Shown: positions 7,383-13,510 of the stretch, piece by piece
Layout: every line of letters starts with the position of its first letter
How positions within the stretch are numbered: position 1 is the first letter of the stretch
Origin: Lachnospiraceae bacterium
GTDB taxonomy: Bacteria; Bacillota_A; Clostridia; Lachnospirales; Lachnospiraceae
Assembly (NCBI GenBank): GCA_017614185.1
Contig: JAGACI010000205.1
Coordinates: forward strand, 1-13,510
Direction of reading: 5' to 3'
DNA length: 13,510 bases
Program-made: the position numbers and the translations under genes
The notes under the pieces: model-generated
Told to the model about the DNA's origin: nothing
What the model saw: the letters and a program-made list of their open reading frames with translations, nothing else
The model's database searches: none

Positions 7383-9104
7383 CTAGGGAAGCATATCGGA
7401 ATCACCGAAGTACTCTGCCCATTTCTCTGCACGCTCATCCATAATTGCCTGGCCGCCTGCTGAGAGGTAATCTTCCATATGGCTGTCCCATACAGAATCG
7501 AAATCTGCTTCAGAAGCAACAACAGCGTTATCAAACATTTCGTCTCTCTTAGCTGTAAGAGTATCACCTACTTCTGCTTCTGCTGCAATCTCACCAACGT
7601 TAACGTTCTTAGGATACATACCTTCTGCGTATGCTGCCTTTGAAGCGCCGTCTACAAGCTCGGGATCCTGATCGCCGTAGCCGTATGCAAGTGAAAGAGC
7701 TGCTGTCTTCTCATCACCGTACCATGTACCGTTACATGTAAGTGTATAGTCGATGTTCTTACCTGAGTTCTGGATTGCATCACCTGTTGCAGCAATAAGC
7801 TGAATAGCGCCACTGTCAAGAACTTCGTGTGTAACACCTTCGTCACCTGCCTGGAGGTATTTGATTACTTCAGGGCTTGTGATGAAATCAAGGTAAAGGA
7901 ATGAAGCAAGAGGCTCATCGTTTGTTGAAGGGAAGAAGATCTTTCTGTCTGTTCCGAATGCGCTGTACATCCACTTGCTGTGCTTGCCGTTAGCATCCTC
8001 GAAAGGATCGATTGCTACGAACTTAGCATCTTCACCAACGTTTCTTCTAAGGTTAGAGTTGATGGAATCTTCGCCTGCTCTGAAAACATAATCCCAGTTG
8101 TGCTCGAAGCATCCTACATAACCTGCTTTAATCATATCATCCTCTGTTGAATCTCCGCTGGGATAAAGAGGGAAATCCTTCCAAAGGAGGCCTTCGTTGT
8201 ACCACTTGTTAAGAAGTTTAACTGCTTCTTTTGTTCCGTTCTGTGTAGCAAATCTGTCATCGAATCCGTTAATGTAACGCTCTTTATCAGACATCTTGGG
8301 ATCCTGGAATGATGCGATAAGGTTGGTTGCTCTCCAGCCTACATCGTAGCTGATTGAGAAAGGAACCATCTTGGAAGCATCTGCACCAAGGAGCTCACTT
8401 GCGTTATCCTTGAAAGCAACGAGCATGTCATGGAACTCATCTGTTGTTGTAGGAGCCTTGAGGCCTAACTTATCAAGCCAGTCCTGACGAACGAAAGTTA
8501 CGCTCTTCTGAGTCTCGCATCTTCTTCCTTCGATTGCCCAAAGGGAACCGGTCTTGGGATCCTTGTCCCAAAGAAGTCCATCCTCGCCGAGGAAGTCCCA
8601 AAGGTTGGGAGTAACTGACTTAAACTCTTCTACATAATCCTTAAGATCTACAACACCGCCCATGTTAGCGTATGTAAGAACTGTAGGATAGCTGTAAGTA
8701 ACACAGATATCAGGTGCGCTTCCGCCTGCAAGAAGGTTGTTGATTTCCTCAACCTCTGTCCAACGGGGAACTGCAACGTATTCAACTTCTACGTTGTACT
8801 TATCAAGCATTCCCTGCTTAATGTAATCTGTGTACATGTTGTTTGTGGGGTCTGTACCACCGTCGTTGTTACGATCATAAATCTCAACGGTGATGTGCTT
8901 TGTTTCAGCAAACTTGCCGTCTACGAGCTCTGCAAGTGCACCGCTCTCTTCGACTGTTGCTTCAGCTGTTTCTGTCTCTGCAGCGGCTGTTTCTGTCTTT
9001 TCTTCAGCAGCGGGTGCCTGAGCAGTATCAGCTGTGTTTCCGCATGCTGCAAGTCCTAAAACCATTGAGCATGCAAGTAATAATGATAATACTTTTCTTT
9101 TCAT
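7383..9104 (-). CDS. Extracellular solute-binding lipoprotein of an LplA-type oligosaccharide ABC transporter
   Basis: This 573-residue protein captures an oligosaccharide outside the cell for the two downstream-facing permeases. The N-terminus is a lipoprotein signal: MKRK, a hydrophobic core, then the lipobox LAAC with the lipidated cysteine at position 21. An Ala/Glu/Thr-rich tether (about 22-60) follows, then a bilobal binding protein with typical segments such as NNLLAGGSAPDI and GSLWAIEGRR. Its length and its pairing with YteP/YtcP-like permeases place it with the LplA/YtcQ group, which includes aldouronate-binding proteins of Gram-positive xylan degraders. The locus context makes (methyl)glucuronoxylooligosaccharides the likely ligand, but the sequence alone does not prove this. 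The start at 9104 has AGGGAGG with good spacing. The 74-base gap to the permease gene holds only a weak 6-bp hairpin (9142-9159), and the gene is followed by the 11-bp stem-loop at 7304-7345. Confidence 0.92.
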   Translation of the reverse strand: MKRKVLSLLLACSMVLGLAACGNTADTAQAPAAEEKTETAAAETETAEATVEESGALAELVDGKFAETKHITVEIYDRNNDGGTDPTNNMYTDYIKQGMLDKYNVEVEYVAVPRWTEVEEINNLLAGGSAPDICVTYSYPTVLTYANMGGVVDLKDYVEEFKSVTPNLWDFLGEDGLLWDKDPKTGSLWAIEGRRCETQKSVTFVRQDWLDKLGLKAPTTTDEFHDMLVAFKDNASELLGADASKMVPFSISYDVGWRATNLIASFQDPKMSDKERYINGFDDRFATQNGTKEAVKLLNKWYNEGLLWKDFPLYPSGDSTEDDMIKAGYVGCFEHNWDYVFRAGEDSINSNLRRNVGEDAKFVAIDPFEDANGKHSKWMYSAFGTDRKIFFPSTNDEPLASFLYLDFITSPEVIKYLQAGDEGVTHEVLDSGAIQLIAATGDAIQNSGKNIDYTLTCNGTWYGDEKTAALSLAYGYGDQDPELVDGASKAAYAEGMYPKNVNVGEIAAEAEVGDTLTAKRDEMFDNAVVASEADFDSVWDSHMEDYLSAGGQAIMDERAEKWAEYFGDSDMLP

Positions 9105-9178
9105 TTTTAACCTCCCTTATAGAATTGGTGTTTTTTATAATTACAGCTCCCATGCTGTAGTTACCGTGTCAGTTTTTA

Positions 9179-10063
9179 TCACTCCTTAACAGCTCCCAAA
9201 GTTACTCCGTGTATGAAGTACTTCTGGAGGAAAGGATAGATACAAAGGATAGGAATCGTTGAGAACATTACCGTTGCCGCCTTCAGGGAATCTGAAAGTC
9301 CCGGTGCTGAGAATCCTTCCTGTGTTGCAACTTCTACCGAGTTAATGTTGTTCAGTATGTTGTAGATAAGAAGCTGCAGAGGGTAGAACTTTTTGTCCTT
9401 CATGTACATCAATGCGTCATAGTATCCATTCCAACGACCTACCGCATAGAAGAGGGCAAGTGTTGCCATAACGGGTTTTGACAAAGGAACATATATTACC
9501 CACAGAATCCTGAAGAAACTTGCTCCGTCAATCTGTGCGGATTCTCTTAGGGATTCGGGTATGCCGTAGAAAAAGCTTCTCATGATAATCATGTTGTAGA
9601 CGCTTAAGCATCCCGGCACAATCAGTACCAGCGGATTATCAAGAAGATTTAACTTCTGCATCAGCAGGTAGTTAGGGATTGTTCCTGCGTTGAAGAACAT
9701 TGTTATCGTAATAAGTATGTTTATAAAATGACGTCCCTTTAACTGTTCAAAAATCAAGGGGTATGCACAAAGCGTTGTCATTGTGAGTGAAAGCAGTGTG
9801 CAAACAAGTGTCAAAAATGCTGTCCAGCCAAATGATCTTATGTATTTGACGTCCGTAAGTACTGTCTTGTAAGCTCCGAAGTTAAGTCCCTTCGGCCAAA
9901 GGTAAACCTCATGCTTGATAAGATACTCTGTTGCCGAGAGAGATCTTGCCAGAAGGTTTAACATCGGCAGTAAACACATAACCGCGATAATCGCACAAAG
10001 GATTACGAATATCCAGTCTCCGATCTGTGATTTGGTGGAATGTATCATCCTGTTCTCGTCCAT
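9179..10063 (-). CDS. ABC transporter permease, YtcP/LplC type
   Basis: This 294-residue integral membrane protein has several hydrophobic segments (clear ones at about 15-38, 80-103, 113-130, 143-162, 197-210 and 262-280). The EAA loop that contacts the ATPase lies at about 172-197 (RESAQIDGASFFR then YVPLSKP). The C-terminus GVTLGAVKE is typical of the MalG-like CUT1 permeases called YtcP or LplC. With the partner permease it forms the membrane channel for the imported oligosaccharide. The ATG at 10061-10063 (MDENRM) is preceded by GGAGG with a 6-base spacer and leaves a 10-base gap after the partner gene. A longer frame to 10123 starts inside that gene and was not chosen. Confidence 0.94.
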   Translation of the reverse strand: MDENRMIHSTKSQIGDWIFVILCAIIAVMCLLPMLNLLARSLSATEYLIKHEVYLWPKGLNFGAYKTVLTDVKYIRSFGWTAFLTLVCTLLSLTMTTLCAYPLIFEQLKGRHFINILITITMFFNAGTIPNYLLMQKLNLLDNPLVLIVPGCLSVYNMIIMRSFFYGIPESLRESAQIDGASFFRILWVIYVPLSKPVMATLALFYAVGRWNGYYDALMYMKDKKFYPLQLLIYNILNNINSVEVATQEGFSAPGLSDSLKAATVMFSTIPILCIYPFLQKYFIHGVTLGAVKE

Positions 10064-10073
10064 AATGCACCTC

Positions 10074-11021
10074 CTACCAAATACCACGCTCACCCAACTT
10101 ACGCGACAAGAAGTTCGCGCCAAGCAGGAAGAATACGTTTATTACTGACTGGAACAAGCCGACAGCTGTTGTAAGCGAGAACTGAAGGCCCTTGATACCG
10201 GCTTTGTATACATAAGTTGCGATAACCTCTGCGTTCTCCATAACAAGCTTGTTCTGTAAAGCGAAAGGTCTGTCAAAACCGGAACCGATGATATTACCGA
10301 GTGCCATGATAAGAAGCACTACGATTGTGGGCTTGATTCCGGGAAGAGTGATGTGCCACATCTTCTGGAATCTTCCGGCGCCGTCAACGCTGGCCGCCTC
10401 ATAAAGCTCAGGTGAAATACCTGCTATTGCTGCAAGATATATGATTGAGTTCCATCCAAAACTCTGCCAGATACCAAGACCGATGTAGGTCTTTACCCAG
10501 GTTCTTGCATCGTTTAAGAAAGGAACGGTATCAAGTCCCATCTTGTTAAAAAGAAGATTTACAAATCCTGTTGAAGGAGCAAAAAGCTGTAATGCCAAAC
10601 CATAAATGATGACCCAGGAGAGGAAGTGGGGCATATATGTGATGGTCTGAACAGCCTTCTTAAATCTCTTAAGCCTTAACTCGTTAAGCATCAGGGCAAA
10701 CATGATGGGAACCGGGAAACCGAAGATCAAATCCTTAAGGTTAAGGAAAATGGTATTTCTCAGTGCCCTTATGAAATCCCTTGATTTGAATGCCTTTATG
10801 AAGTACTCAAAACCATGATTCTTGGCCCATGGCATTTCCCAGATACTCTGAACGATACTGTATTTCTTAAATGCGATAAGTACGTACCACATGGGGAAGT
10901 ACTTGAAAACGATAAGATAAATAATCGGGAGAAGTAAAAGGAGATAAAGCTGCCAGTATCTCTTAAGATAGACCTTATCGAATTTTACTTTGGGCCCTTT
11001 TACGGTTTTTTCTTTAGCCAC
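10074..11021 (-). CDS. ABC transporter permease, YteP/LplB type
   Basis: This 315-residue integral membrane protein starts with a basic tail, then a transmembrane segment at about 22-40. Further hydrophobic segments lie near 92-112, 131-148, 180-200, 230-247 and 285-302. The EAA loop is at about 208-230 (YEAASVDGAGRFQKMWHITLPG). It is the MalF-like half of the channel and belongs with YteP/LplB permeases. The start codon is GTG (bases 11019-11021), decided by the strong ribosome binding site just upstream. The gene begins 14 bases after the regulator stop and ends 10 bases before the second permease start. No ATP-binding gene accompanies the transporter, so a shared MsmX/MsmK-type ATPase elsewhere in the genome is expected. 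Confidence 0.94.
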   Translation of the reverse strand: MAKEKTVKGPKVKFDKVYLKRYWQLYLLLLLPIIYLIVFKYFPMWYVLIAFKKYSIVQSIWEMPWAKNHGFEYFIKAFKSRDFIRALRNTIFLNLKDLIFGFPVPIMFALMLNELRLKRFKKAVQTITYMPHFLSWVIIYGLALQLFAPSTGFVNLLFNKMGLDTVPFLNDARTWVKTYIGLGIWQSFGWNSIIYLAAIAGISPELYEAASVDGAGRFQKMWHITLPGIKPTIVVLLIMALGNIIGSGFDRPFALQNKLVMENAEVIATYVYKAGIKGLQFSLTTAVGLFQSVINVFFLLGANFLSRKLGERGIW

Positions 11022-11028
11022 CTATTCT

Positions 11029-11037
11029 CCCTCCTTT
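11029..11037 (-). promoter_or_regulatory. Strong ribosome binding site deciding the GTG start of the YteP-type permease
   Basis: The minus-strand sequence AAAGGAGGG stands 7 bases before GTG at 11021 and begins within the TAA stop codon of the GntR gene. No ATG is available nearby in this frame, so this site fixes the start and suggests translational coupling with the regulator. Confidence 0.85.
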
Positions 11038-11710
11038 ACATGAAATATTCGGGATGTTCTTCCCGCATCTGATGCTCGTCAACTCTGTAACGGTTCAGGT
11101 GTTTCTCTACCAGTGCGACTGCCGCCTCTTTATCCCCGGCCTTGATAGCTTCAAGCATCTCTCTGTGATCCTTGACAATCTTTAAATCCTTGACTGTCTC
11201 AACCGAAAGGGTTCTTACCCTGTCGAAGTGGAGCATCATGGTCGAGCTCATATCGTAGGTGGTAGCCTTGCCTGCTGCCAGATAAATCAATTTGTGGAAC
11301 TGATTGTCCAAGGCATATATCTTGTCTGCGTCCGCCTTCTCAAGGTAGAACTCCTGAAGGTGAACGTTCTCTTCAAGTTCTTCGATTACTTCCATGGGAG
11401 CAATCTCGCATGCAAGTTCAATTACTGCTTTATCAAGAGTCTTTCTTACGAATCTTGATTCCTCAACCATGTTGGGATCAATAAGTGATACGTAAGAACC
11501 TCTCTGAGGAAGAATCTCTATGATTCCGGCTTTCGCCAGATCAATGATTGCTTCTCTTACCGGAGTCCTGCTGACTCCAAGTTCCATCGCTATCTCATTT
11601 TCAGAAATCAAAGTTCCCGGCTTCAATTCCAAAGATACAATGTTGTCTCTTAGTGTTCTGAAAGCAAAATCTCTTGCTGATTCTTTCGGAAGTCTGTCCG
11701 AAATGTACAT
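11036..11710 (-). CDS. GntR-family (FadR/FCD subfamily) regulator, UxuR-like
   Basis: This 224-residue repressor-type protein has an N-terminal winged helix (about 10-76), with the recognition region LGVSRTPVREAI and the wing PQRGSYVS. An FCD ligand-binding domain (about 83-208) follows. Asp135, His139, His182 and His204 match the metal-coordinating Asp/His set of FCD domains. It is the first gene of the aldouronate operon. GntR proteins in equivalent positions, such as UxuR of Geobacillus T-6, repress glucuronate genes and are relieved by a pathway intermediate; applying this here is inference. The start at 11710 is chosen because GGAGG (11722-11726) stands 11 bases upstream and the winged helix follows directly. 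An in-frame ATG at 11749 lacks a good binding site. A TTG at 11779 lies inside the operator palindrome and is unlikely. The likely target is that palindrome, giving autoregulation of the whole operon. Confidence 0.93.
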   Translation of the reverse strand: MYISDRLPKESARDFAFRTLRDNIVSLELKPGTLISENEIAMELGVSRTPVREAIIDLAKAGIIEILPQRGSYVSLIDPNMVEESRFVRKTLDKAVIELACEIAPMEVIEELEENVHLQEFYLEKADADKIYALDNQFHKLIYLAAGKATTYDMSSTMMLHFDRVRTLSVETVKDLKIVKDHREMLEAIKAGDKEAAVALVEKHLNRYRVDEHQMREEHPEYFM

Positions 11711-11766
11711 GTAGCCTTTCCCCTCCGTCTCTATTTCGTCAAAATGCATTGTTTTTGCAACTTGTC

Positions 11767-11782
11767 CACTTGTATACAAGTG
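11767..11782. promoter_or_regulatory. Perfect 16-bp palindrome, probable GntR operator
   Basis: CACTTGTATACAAGTG reads the same on both strands. Its core TTGTATACAA fits the FadR-subfamily GntR pattern (GT and AC half-sites around an AT-rich centre) and resembles the UxuR/ExuR sites with a GTATAC core. It lies about 57 bases upstream of the regulator ATG and downstream of the candidate promoter, a position where bound repressor would block transcription. Confidence 0.82.
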
Positions 11783-11808
11783 TATCTATGTATAAAACTA
11801 CCACTAAC

Positions 11809-11838
11809 ATGTTATTTTGTAAAGGGGTGTATTGTCAT
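11809..11838 (-). promoter_or_regulatory. Candidate sigma-A promoter for the GntR-transporter-uxu operon
   Basis: On the minus strand a -35 box ATGACA (11833-11838, five of six to TTGACA) is separated by 18 bases from TAACAT (11809-11814, four of six to TATAAT). Transcription would start near 11802, giving a leader of about 90 bases that contains the palindrome. The match is moderate, but the gap is bounded by the upstream terminator and no better pair was seen. Confidence 0.45.
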
Positions 11839-11845
11839 TATTACC

Positions 11846-11874
11846 AAAAACGGGGTAAACAAAAAACGGGAAAC
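11846..11874. repeat. Imperfect tandem repeat overlapping the terminator
   Basis: AAAAACGGGGTAAAC (11846-11860) is followed after one base by AAAAACGGGAAAC (11862-11874). The copies are identical except for a two-base GT difference. The second copy supplies the U-tract and one stem arm of the terminator; the first lies just upstream of the candidate -35 box. It may be a local duplication of the terminator arm. Confidence 0.6.
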
Positions 11875-11898
11875 ACCACATATAATGGGCGTTTCCCG
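11861..11898 (-). terminator. Intrinsic terminator of the GH4-deacetylase unit
   Basis: On the minus strand the arm CGGGAAAC (11891-11898) pairs perfectly with GTTTCCCG (11867-11874), an 8-bp stem with a 16-base loop that can add two more G-C pairs. The stem is followed directly by six T residues (11861-11866). It sits 28 bases after the deacetylase stop and separates that unit from the regulator operon. Confidence 0.85.
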
Positions 11899-11926
11899 CT
11901 AACTAACATTTTTTTATTAAGTGTAT

Positions 11927-12766
11927 TTACAGTTTTATAGTTTCTCCTGCTTTTACGAAATACGGTTTCTCGTCATACTCAAACCAGATATCCGTTGCTG
12001 TAGGGTTCTTGCAGATTGTCATTTCCGTATTAAAGAGAAGTTCGTTAAATGCATGGACGTAATCATATATGTCTATGTTAGTCGCATACCAGATATCATC
12101 CTTGCCTGAAACCTTCTTGGCAAATTCCTCAATAACATTCCAATTGTCATGCTCCTCAAATTCATATGAGTGACCCCAAAGGTAGAACATCCAGGGACAT
12201 CCGCATGGATGATGGGATGTGACGAACTTTTCCGCCAGTTCCATAAGTCTCGGATTGTTGTGATGGCATGTCGCCTCCAACCTCAGCCAGTCCTTTGGAA
12301 GATCAAAGTTTTCGGAAGAAATAATGGTTCTGGAATAAACAATACCGGAGTTTCTTATGGTCTCAACAACATCGTCATTATAAGTTCCGTAAGGATAAGC
12401 CATGCCTCTTATGATTGTGTTAAACTGCCTTTCCAAGGTCAGCTTGTCCTGAACAATCTCATAAGCGGCCCTTGCTGGAGAGAGCTGTTCCAAAAACGGA
12501 TGTGTATATCCGTGTACGGCAACCTCCATCCCATTCTGAACGTAAAGTTTATCTATTTTGCTCTTAGGCATTCTTCTGTGAATCTGTCCTGCAGGGTAAA
12601 CCGTCCCCTCCTTGGCATAAACACCGCTGTTTAAATTGAATGTTCCTTTGAGCCCATACTTAACCATGATGTCTACAAGCTTTTCATCCTGCTCAACACC
12701 ATCATCATAACTTAAGGTAAGCGCCTTTATTTTTCCTCCGGGAAAACGCAAAAAAAGATTTGCCAT
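11927..12766 (-). CDS. Polysaccharide deacetylase (NodB/CE4-type), cytoplasmic
   Basis: This 279-residue protein carries the NodB motifs in order: TLSYDDG with Asp21-Asp22, HGYTHP with His85 and His89 as metal ligands, RGMAYPYG at 120-127, and YLWGHSYEF with His199 as the likely catalytic base. A short beta-rich C-terminal tail (about 245-279) follows. These features indicate a metal-dependent amide or ester deacetylase of family CE4. Unlike most CE4 enzymes it has no signal peptide or membrane anchor, so it should act on imported, soluble substrates. It starts 20 bases after the GH4 stop (AAGG with a 6-base spacer) and ends just before the intrinsic terminator. Removal of acetyl groups from xylo- or uronic-acid oligosaccharides is plausible from context; an N-acetyl sugar substrate is also possible. 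Confidence 0.87.
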   Translation of the reverse strand: MANLFLRFPGGKIKALTLSYDDGVEQDEKLVDIMVKYGLKGTFNLNSGVYAKEGTVYPAGQIHRRMPKSKIDKLYVQNGMEVAVHGYTHPFLEQLSPARAAYEIVQDKLTLERQFNTIIRGMAYPYGTYNDDVVETIRNSGIVYSRTIISSENFDLPKDWLRLEATCHHNNPRLMELAEKFVTSHHPCGCPWMFYLWGHSYEFEEHDNWNVIEEFAKKVSGKDDIWYATNIDIYDYVHAFNELLFNTEMTICKNPTATDIWFEYDEKPYFVKAGETIKL

Positions 12767-12786
12767 ATGAAGCCTTCTTTCTTATC

Positions 12787-13510
12787 TTATAAAGCCCATT
12801 CTTTGGGAAGATATTTTTTCGTTGCGTCTATCATATCACAAACAAGCTTGGAAATCTCCTCCCTGCTTCCTTTATTTTTGGTTAAAGGATCATTCATAAA
12901 CGCTTCTATAACTAGATCCTTGTTATATGTAAACGCCGCTTCAAGAACTCTCTCGTGATTCTCAACATGAGGAATTATAAGTTTGTAGATATTATCGGGG
13001 AGAGGGCCTGCGCTTATAGGACGAATCGAATCCCTTTCAAATACCGCATTAGTTTCAACCACAGCCCGTCTTGGAAGATTTGGAATCTGTCCCGCTGTGT
13101 TTGGAATGTTTACGTTACTTATAACTCTCTCAAGGCCACAGAGCGCCTTGATAAGAAGAATTCCTTCCTCTCCGGTCGGCTTAAGCTCTACTTCCTCTTC
13201 AAATGCCGCAAGCCTCTTTGAACGGGCAAGTCTTTCCTGCAAATCCTCCTTACGCCATTTTACACTTGTAAGCGCAAAGTCCCAGTTCTCAACCGTTTCG
13301 GGGTTTTTGAGGTATTCGTCTCCGGGCATGAACTCAGCAAGATGTCTGTCACCGGCTGCCGCGATAAGACCGTATCTGTTAAAGAGATCGAACTTGACTC
13401 TGTGCTTGCATACAAAGCACTTGTTGGCCCAGTGCTCGGAATCTCCGCCTTCCCAGCCTCTCTCAAAGTTTTCATCAATATATTTTTTGTAAACAGGGAA
13501 TAAATCCAAA
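12787..13510 (-). CDS. GH4 family glycosidase, C-terminal part (5' end beyond right edge)
   Basis: The frame is open to the right edge, and the leftmost codon seen there is an internal TTG (Leu), so the true start lies outside. About 241 residues of a roughly 440-residue protein are visible. The segments YGLIAAAGDRHLAEF and VNIPNTAGQIPNLP, then RRAVVETNAVFERD, are typical of NAD- and Mn-dependent GH4 enzymes that cleave by an oxidation-elimination mechanism. The Rossmann NAD motif and the Cys/His metal-binding motif that separate alpha-glucosidases, alpha-galactosidases and uronidases are not in the window, so the substrate cannot be assigned. Bacillus LplD, an alpha-galacturonidase linked to an lpl transporter, and Thermotoga alpha-glucuronidases make a uronidase attractive here. 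The gene is followed by the cytoplasmic deacetylase in the same unit. Confidence 0.9.
   Translation of the reverse strand, partial: LDLFPVYKKYIDENFERGWEGGDSEHWANKCFVCKHRVKFDLFNRYGLIAAAGDRHLAEFMPGDEYLKNPETVENWDFALTSVKWRKEDLQERLARSKRLAAFEEEVELKPTGEEGILLIKALCGLERVISNVNIPNTAGQIPNLPRRAVVETNAVFERDSIRPISAGPLPDNIYKLIIPHVENHERVLEAAFTYNKDLVIEAFMNDPLTKNKGSREEISKLVCDMIDATKKYLPKEWAL

Noticed and set aside
9105..9178. A CTGACA box and a 6-bp hairpin (9142-9159) upstream of the binding-protein gene as a possible internal promoter or terminator.
   Set aside because: No -10 box stands at 16-18 bases from CTGACA, and the hairpin is short with no U-run on the coding strand.
10203..10214. A second GTATAC-core palindrome (TTTGTATACATA) inside the YteP-type permease gene, similar to the operator.
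   Set aside because: Only nine of twelve bases match, the outer arms are not palindromic, and the bases encode a conserved-looking TYVYKAG segment. Chance is the simpler explanation.
11711..11779. A longer GntR protein starting at TTG 11779 or ATG 11749.
   Set aside because: The TTG lies inside the operator palindrome, neither has a good ribosome binding site, and the extra residues precede the winged helix without resembling family sequence.
1..13510. CRISPR arrays, tRNA or rRNA genes, insertion sequences and phage or plasmid genes.
   Set aside because: None were seen; the window is almost fully packed with metabolic genes on one strand and shows no transposase, integrase or repeat-spacer pattern.

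Overview
The window is a carbohydrate-utilisation locus with every recognisable gene on the minus strand. It reads as a low-to-moderate-GC Firmicute, most likely a xylan-degrading gut or rumen Lachnospiraceae (Butyrivibrio, Pseudobutyrivibrio or Roseburia type). That rests on the style of the proteins, strong GGAGG ribosome binding sites, an LplA/YteP/YtcP-type transporter without its own ATPase, and the uxuB-uxuA-GH67 gene set. The genus is inference.

Read along the minus strand (right to left), there are two transcription units. The first enters from beyond the right edge: the C-terminal part of a GH4 glycosidase (12787-13510), then a NodB/CE4-type polysaccharide deacetylase without signal peptide (11927-12766). 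It ends at a clear intrinsic terminator (11861-11898).

The second unit starts in the 216-base gap 11711-11926. This gap holds a candidate promoter (11809-11838) and, just downstream, a perfect 16-bp palindrome (11767-11782) that looks like a FadR-type GntR operator. Genes then follow with tight spacing: a GntR/FCD regulator (UxuR-like), two permeases, a lipoprotein solute-binding protein, uxuA, uxuB, a GH67 alpha-glucuronidase, an SGNH/sialate-O-acetylesterase-type esterase, and the N-terminal 335 residues of a GH3 beta-xylosidase/beta-glucosidase that runs off the left edge. Two junctions overlap: uxuB/GH67 by 23 bases and GH67/esterase by one base (TAATG). The largest gap inside the unit, between the binding protein and uxuA, holds an 11-bp perfect stem-loop.

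Together the genes describe uptake and intracellular breakdown of (methyl)glucuronoxylan fragments (aldouronates). The lipoprotein and permeases import the oligosaccharide, the esterase removes acetyl groups, GH67 releases the (4-O-methyl)glucuronic acid cap and GH3 trims the xylose chain. UxuB and UxuA carry fructuronate to mannonate to 2-keto-3-deoxygluconate. Uronate isomerase (uxaC), the KDG kinase and aldolase, and the transporter ATPase are not in the window. The overall system is a known type. The less ordinary points are a cysteine cluster (CxCx5Cx2C) inserted in the cytoplasmic esterase, the cytoplasmic deacetylase paired with GH4, the operator palindrome, and the hairpin after the binding-protein gene.
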